NCBI GenBank assembly: GCA_021731205.1
Contig: JAKFXV010000173.1
Location: 1 to 6,042, forward strand
Length of the DNA stretch: 6,042 nt
Direction of reading: 5' to 3'
From: Nocardioides sp.
GTDB taxonomy: Bacteria; Actinomycetota; Actinomycetes; Propionibacteriales; Nocardioidaceae
Shown here in pieces: positions 1 to 6,042 of this stretch. Numbering within the stretch: the stretch's first letter is position 1; each line of letters begins with the position of its first letter. The position numbers and the translations under genes were made by a program. Under the pieces are notes generated by a model. It had not been told where the DNA came from and made no database searches. It worked only from the letters and a program-made list of their open reading frames with translations.

Positions 1-671
1 ATCCCCGCCGAGGTGGAGGCGGGGATCAAGGAGTGCGGGATGCCGGGGGCCACCTTGGCCACGGCGCGACCGGTGAGCAGGGCGTCGACGTACGACCAGG
101 GCGGCGACCAGCCCTCGGCATCGAAGACCCGGCCGCGGCCACTGCGCCGGGCGGGGTCAACGAACGCAGCCCCGAAGCCGCCGACCTGCAACTGCGTCGC
201 CTCGGCCTGTTGTACGGCGCCCGCGAGGCCGAGCGCGGCCAGGTTGGCCTCTGCGATGGCCACCCGCACCGGGTCGAGGTCGACCCCCGCCGCGGTGAGC
301 CCGGCCCGCGAGAGCGCGATCAGGTCACCGCCGATGCCGCAGGTCAGGTCGATCACCGAACCGACGTTGGCGGCCGAGAGCCGCGCTGCGCGATGCTCCG
401 CGACCCTGCGCGTCGTCGCCTGTTCCAGTGCATCGGGGGTGAAGTAGAGGCTCGAAGCCTCTGGGCCGAACTTGGTCCCCGCCTTGGCTCGCAGCCCGAC
501 CTGAGTCATCGCCGCGGCCGTGCGGTCCTCGCCCATCGTCGGCTGGTCGCGACGCAGCGCCGTGATCGCCCGCATCACGTCGCCGGACGCGTCGGCGTAC
601 GCCCGCGTCGCATGGCCCAACAACCGCTGCCCATCGTGGGTGAGCAGCCACTGGAACGTCTCGAGTTTCAC
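1..671 (-). CDS. THUMP-like class I SAM-dependent methyltransferase, 3' end missing
   Basis: This is a minus-strand gene that leaves the window at position 1; 223 codons are visible without a stop. The start is a GTG at 671-669, because AGGAGAGG lies 8 nt upstream of it; the in-frame ATG at 707 has only a weak GAGAG. The protein begins MKLETFQWLLTHDGQRLL. An N-terminal helical part (about residues 1-100) precedes a Rossmann methyltransferase core: motif I DLTCGIGGD at 108-116 for SAM binding, the acidic loop GVDLDP at 129-134, and FVDPARR at 170-176, where catalytic residues of such enzymes usually sit. This combination is typical of actinobacterial proteins annotated as 'THUMP-like domain' methyltransferases, whose C-terminal THUMP-like domain would lie outside the window. 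Nucleic acid is the likely substrate by analogy, but the actual target is unknown. It is divergent from the histidine phosphatase gene, with a 111-bp gap. Confidence 0.88.
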   Translation of the reverse strand, partial: MKLETFQWLLTHDGQRLLGHATRAYADASGDVMRAITALRRDQPTMGEDRTAAAMTQVGLRAKAGTKFGPEASSLYFTPDALEQATTRRVAEHRAARLSAANVGSVIDLTCGIGGDLIALSRAGLTAAGVDLDPVRVAIAEANLAALGLAGAVQQAEATQLQVGGFGAAFVDPARRSGRGRVFDAEGWSPPWSYVDALLTGRAVAKVAPGIPHSLIPASTSAG

Positions 672-782
672 CCGCGCATCCTCTCCTACCGTCGTGGCCG
701 ACAACATCGTCTCTCGACGACAGGAGTCCAGAGTCTCGTTCGCCCCTCAACCACCGGACCGGCGGGGCGCGAGAATGGCCGG

Positions 783-1262
783 GTGAACCACACCCTGGTG
801 CTGATCCGGCACGCGAAGTCCGACTGGTCCGGTGACGAGTCCGACCGCGAGCGGCCCTTGGCCGAGCGCGGGCGACGCCAGGCGCCCGAGGCAGGTCGCT
901 GGCTCGCGGAGTCGGGGCCGAGTCTGGACGCGGCCGTCGTCTCGCCCGCTCGACGCGCCGCGGATACCTGGGCGCTGGTGGCCGCCGAGCTGTCCGACCG
1001 CGTGCCCGCACGTGTCGACGAGGACGTCTACTCGTTCTCGGCACGAGACCTGCTTGGGGTCGTACGCCGACTGCCAGAGGCCGAGACCTGCGTGGCCCTG
1101 GTCGGGCACAACCCGGGCCTGGGGGACCTGATCGGCACCTTGACCGAGGAATGGCCGCCGATGCCGACCTCGGCCATCGCCGTGATCGAGTTGGACGGCC
1201 CGTGGCGTCGCGCCGGCAGCTCCCCGGCCCGACTAGCGGCGTGGGGGCGACCGCCGAGCTGA
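783..1262 (+). CDS. SixA-like histidine phosphatase family protein
   Basis: A 159-residue cytoplasmic protein of the histidine phosphatase (phosphoglycerate-mutase-like) superfamily, small SixA-like branch. It starts [11 protein letters not shown]: Arg9-His10 form the RH signature, and His10 would be the residue that is transiently phosphorylated. SPARRAADT at 54-62 supplies the further phosphate-binding Arg. LVGHNPGL at 107-114 carries the second catalytic His109. The length fits the SixA family (about 150-170 residues), and there is no signal peptide or membrane segment. E. coli SixA removes phosphate from phosphohistidine, but for actinobacterial homologues the substrate is not established, so only the phosphatase class is called. 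The GTG at 783 is chosen because the homology begins right after it and no other in-frame start is close. It has no clear Shine-Dalgarno; GAGAAT at 771-776 could be a -10 box giving a leaderless transcript, but no -35 is visible. The gene ends 27 nt before the first CIRCE. Confidence 0.87.
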   Translation: MNHTLVLIRHAKSDWSGDESDRERPLAERGRRQAPEAGRWLAESGPSLDAAVVSPARRAADTWALVAAELSDRVPARVDEDVYSFSARDLLGVVRRLPEAETCVALVGHNPGLGDLIGTLTEEWPPMPTSAIAVIELDGPWRRAGSSPARLAAWGRPPS

Positions 1263-1289
1263 CGGCGAGCGCTGGGCCGCACCCCCGTT

Positions 1290-1316
1290 CTGGCACTCGG
1301 CGGGAGTGAGTGCTAA
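1290..1316 (+). promoter_or_regulatory. CIRCE operator (HrcA binding site) upstream of groES
   Basis: CTGGCACTC (1290-1298), a 9-nt spacer, then GAGTGCTAA (1308-1316). This matches the CIRCE consensus TTAGCACTC-N9-GAGTGCTAA in 16 of 18 arm positions, with a perfect right arm and the usual spacer length. It lies 157 nt before the groES start codon. CIRCE is the established operator for the HrcA repressor in groE operons, so heat-shock derepression of groES-groEL is the expected control. The hrcA gene is not in this window. Confidence 0.95.
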
Positions 1317-1319
1317 CGT
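1290..1319 (+). promoter_or_regulatory. Putative groES-groEL promoter overlapping the first CIRCE
   Basis: A candidate -35 CTGGCA (1290-1295) and -10 TAACGT (1314-1319) are separated by 18 nt. Both boxes lie within or touch the first CIRCE, which is the usual arrangement for HrcA repression by promoter occlusion. Transcription would begin near 1326, giving a leader of about 148 nt. The hexamers match the housekeeping consensus only moderately, so the call rests partly on position. Confidence 0.4.
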
Positions 1320-1324
1320 CGTGC

Positions 1325-1351
1325 TTGGCACTCTCGACCCGAGTGTGCCAG
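1325..1351 (+). promoter_or_regulatory. Second, degenerate CIRCE-like operator
   Basis: TTGGCACTC (1325-1333), a 9-nt spacer, then GTGTGCCAG (1343-1351). The architecture is that of CIRCE (9-N9-9). The left arm differs from the consensus at one position and the right arm at three. Its centre lies 35 bp downstream of the centre of the first CIRCE, about 3.3 helical turns, so two HrcA dimers could bind on nearly the same face. If the promoter proposed here is right, it would cover the transcription start. That HrcA actually binds it is an inference. Confidence 0.68.
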
Positions 1352-1409
1352 CGCTTGCGACGACGTACGACCCCCGCGACGGCGTACTCCGCCAGCAAGC
1401 TCGAACGTG

Positions 1410-1432
1410 CCGGTCCATCCCAGATGGACTGG
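1410..1432 (+). other. Hairpin in the groES 5' leader
   Basis: CCGGTCCAT (1410-1418) pairs with ATGGACTGG (1424-1432) around a 5-nt loop, giving nine consecutive pairs including one G-U. It ends 25 nt before the Shine-Dalgarno of groES, so it would be in the transcribed leader without covering the ribosome binding site. It might stabilise the mRNA or affect translation; no function can be shown from sequence. Confidence 0.5.
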
Positions 1433-1473
1433 AAACCTCAAACAGACAAGTGCAGAAAGTGGAGGTCGACATC

Positions 1474-1767
1474 GTGTCGGTCAACATCAAGCCCCTCGAG
1501 GACCGCATCGTCGTTCAGCCGCTCGAGGCTGAGCAGACCACGGCTTCGGGACTGGTCATTCCGGACACCGCCAAGGAGAAGCCCCAAGAGGGCGAGGTCG
1601 TGGCGATCGGTCCCGGCCGCATCGACGACAAGGGCAACCGTGTGCCCCTCGACGTGGCGGTCGGCGACAAGGTGATCTACAGCAAGTACGGCGGCACCGA
1701 GGTCAAGTACGCCGGCGAGGAGTACCTCATCCTCTCCGCTCGCGACGTGCTCGCAGTCGTCTCCTGA
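1474..1767 (+). CDS. groES: Co-chaperonin GroES (Cpn10)
   Basis: A 97-residue GroES, full length for the family. It forms the heptameric lid that caps GroEL and, with ATP, encloses folding substrates in the cytoplasm. The protein begins [20 protein letters not shown], followed by the mobile loop (about 18-35), whose SGLVIPD segment at 25-31 contains the hydrophobic residues that contact Gro[14 protein letters not shown] at 44-55 includes the roof-loop region, and [24 protein letters not shown] at 64-87 (written here only as a landmark) is the conserved C-terminal barrel. The GTG at 1474 is chosen because AGTGGAGG (1458-1465) lies 8 nt upstream and the protein then starts at the standard position; an in-frame GTG at 1450 lacks such a site. 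It is the first gene of a groES-groEL operon, preceded by two CIRCE sites. Confidence 0.97.
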   Translation: MSVNIKPLEDRIVVQPLEAEQTTASGLVIPDTAKEKPQEGEVVAIGPGRIDDKGNRVPLDVAVGDKVIYSKYGGTEVKYAGEEYLILSARDVLAVVS

Positions 1768-1777
1768 TTCACATCCC

Positions 1778-1840
1778 TGGGTCGTGTGTTGAAGCGATCG
1801 CCAAACCTCGCGCTGGCCGATCGTTTCGACACACGACTCA
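1778..1840 (+). other. Large intercistronic hairpin between groES and groEL
   Basis: GTCGTGTGTTGAAGCGATCG (1781-1800) pairs with CGATCGTTTCGACACACGAC (1818-1837). As RNA all 20 positions pair, 18 Watson-Crick and two G-U, and three more pairs extend the base (1778-1780 with 1838-1840). Within the loop, CCA (1801-1803) can pair with TGG (1814-1816), leaving one bulged C. It starts 11 nt after the groES stop and ends 10 nt before the AAGGA ribosome binding site of groEL. There is no T-run straight after the stem, so a simple intrinsic terminator is less likely. An mRNA processing or stability element, or partial attenuation that sets the GroES:GroEL ratio, is plausible. Cleavage between groES and groEL has been described in other bacteria, but applying it here is inference. 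Confidence 0.85.
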
Positions 1841-1851
1841 CCTCTTTCTAA

Positions 1852-3588
<1,737 letters not shown>

Positions 3589-3677
3589 CGGAGTTGTTTG
3601 CAACGGCGAAACACTCCCGTTGTGTGCCTGCAACCAAGGCCGGGAACGCTGGAGGCTCCGCGAGACGAGGAGACGCC

Positions 3678-4598
3678 ATGTTGTGGAGAGTTCGCACCGC
3701 TCTGCCCGACCGTCCGGGTGCCCTTGCTGCGCTTGCGTCAGCGTGCGGACAAGCCGACGTGAACATCTTGGCCCTCCACGTCTTCCCCGGGGTCGAGGCG
3801 GTGACCGACGAACTCGTCGTCGAGACTCCCGACGCTTGGTCGATCGCGGACCTGACGGCGCTGATCGAGGGCTCCGGCAGCACTATGGTGGCGGCCCTGC
3901 CCTGCACCGAGGCAGCGCTGGTCGACCAGTCGACCCGGTTCGTGCAGGCGGCGCGCGCGATCTTGGCGCAGCCTGCGAGCTTCCCTGAGGTGGTTGCCGG
4001 GCTCTTCGACGCCGAGGCCGAACCGCCGCTGGGCGACGAGACCGTTCGGGACGTGCTCGAGATGACCGTGGGGGACGTCGCCGTACAAGTGCACCGGATC
4101 GTTCCCTTCACCGCCACCGAACATGCTCGGGCGACGGCCATGGCGGGGCTCGTCTCGGACGTGCTCGGCCGCAGTGCCGCCGCCCAGCCACGCACGGACG
4201 GGACGCTGCTTGACTCTGGAGTGCTGAGCCGACGCCTCGGGGTCGGGGTCGTCCCCGACTTCACCGTCGACGGCGATGCGGTGATGGCCAGCGTCGACGG
4301 CAACGTGGTCGGGTCGGCGGTGCTGCTGCTCGAGGCGGTCGAGCCGGGCGTGCGGGAAGTGCGGCTGCATGTCGATCCGGCGTGGCAGCGTCGAGGCATC
4401 GGGACCCGGTTGCTGGTGGACGTTGCCCGGCTCGCGAGCGCTCGTTCGGCTCAGGAGATCCTGTTGACCACGGGCGCCGACAACCAGGCCGTACTCCCGA
4501 TGGTGCTGTCGGCCGGACTGCGTGGGCGGATCCGGATGGCCGCAGACGTGCTGACGGTCCGGGTGCCGGTGCGCGAGCTCAAGCCGCTCGATCGCTGA
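3678..4598 (+). CDS. ACT domain-GNAT acetyltransferase fusion protein
   Basis: A 306-residue protein with an N-terminal ACT-like domain (about 3-70: RVRTALPDRPGALAALASAC, then DVNILALHVF), the fold used to sense amino acids and other small ligands. A middle region (about 75-200) is not clearly assignable. The C-terminal GNAT domain (about 190-300) has LHVDPAWQRRGIGTRLL at 230-246, where QRRGIG at 237-242 is the acetyl-CoA pyrophosphate-binding motif A. The ATG at 3678 has AGGAG 5 nt upstream. The family knowledge used is that ACT-GNAT fusions in actinobacteria have been described as amino-acid-regulated protein lysine acetyltransferases; whether this protein acetylates proteins or a small molecule cannot be told from sequence. 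It is cytoplasmic, with no signal or membrane segment. The repeat lies 89 nt upstream and guaB follows 54 nt after its stop with its own apparent promoter, so it may be monocistronic. Confidence 0.82.
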   Translation: MLWRVRTALPDRPGALAALASACGQADVNILALHVFPGVEAVTDELVVETPDAWSIADLTALIEGSGSTMVAALPCTEAALVDQSTRFVQAARAILAQPASFPEVVAGLFDAEAEPPLGDETVRDVLEMTVGDVAVQVHRIVPFTATEHARATAMAGLVSDVLGRSAAAQPRTDGTLLDSGVLSRRLGVGVVPDFTVDGDAVMASVDGNVVGSAVLLLEAVEPGVREVRLHVDPAWQRRGIGTRLLVDVARLASARSAQEILLTTGADNQAVLPMVLSAGLRGRIRMAADVLTVRVPVRELKPLDR

Positions 4599-4613
4599 GT
4601 CGTCGCAGCCGGA

Positions 4614-6042
<1,429 letters not shown>

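Noticed and set aside
734..760. Possible degraded copy of a dispersed repeat ending CCTCAACCACCGG
   Set aside because: Only a short end resembles repeats I recall from related genomes. There is no second copy or inverted structure in the window to support it.
33..782. Upstream extension of the phosphatase frame to position 33
   Set aside because: The extension is antisense to the methyltransferase, which has clear motifs. Histidine phosphatase homology starts right after the GTG at 783.
325..1398. A 357-codon minus-strand frame spanning the methyltransferase start and the phosphatase gene
   Set aside because: It is Arg/Pro/Ala-rich, overlaps two well-supported genes in other frames and has no recognisable domain.
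3589..3640. Promoter for the ACT-GNAT gene from TTGCAA at 3598-3603
   Set aside because: No acceptable -10 hexamer follows at 16-19 nt; the GTTG/CAAC words nearby are short and likely chance.

Overview
The window looks like chromosomal DNA from a high-GC actinomycete. Codon third positions are rich in G and C, GTG starts are frequent, the heat-shock operators are of the CIRCE (HrcA) type, and the chaperonin is the actinobacterial GroEL1 type with a histidine-rich tail. Protein wording in GroES, GroEL and IMP dehydrogenase is reminiscent of the Nocardioidaceae or Propionibacteriales, but that placement is an inference from memory, not from a search.

Layout. Positions 1-671 (minus strand) hold the N-terminal 223 codons of a THUMP-like class I SAM-dependent methyltransferase that runs off the left edge. 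It is divergent from a small SixA-like histidine phosphatase (783-1262). Then comes a heat-shock control region with one textbook CIRCE operator (1290-1316), a second, slightly degenerate one (1325-1351), a putative overlapping promoter and a leader with a hairpin. This drives groES (1474-1767) and groEL1 (1861-3480). The 93-nt gap between the two chaperonin genes is mostly one very strong hairpin (1778-1840). Directly at the groEL stop codon begins a nested, palindrome-within-a-palindrome repeat (3477-3588). Next are an ACT-GNAT fusion protein (3678-4598) and guaB, encoding IMP dehydrogenase (from 4653), with a good -10 box in front of it.

How the genes relate. groES and groEL1 form a stress-induced chaperonin operon under probable HrcA control. 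The ACT-GNAT protein may be an acyltransferase tuned by a small ligand such as an amino acid. guaB commits IMP to guanine nucleotides. There is no clear functional link between the chaperonin operon and the genes on either side.

Most notable. (1) The last 120 bases form a perfect 59-bp inverted repeat with a 2-nt spacer that destroys the 3' part of guaB. This is most likely a fold-back or assembly artefact at a contig end, so the last 15 codons of the apparent guaB frame are not real IMPDH sequence. (2) The nested palindrome after groEL has the signature of one small palindromic element inserted into the loop of another, including a 7-bp flanking direct repeat. (3) The groES-groEL intercistronic hairpin is a candidate RNA-processing or differential-expression element. 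I saw no complete, clearly new multi-gene system; the gene content itself is ordinary.
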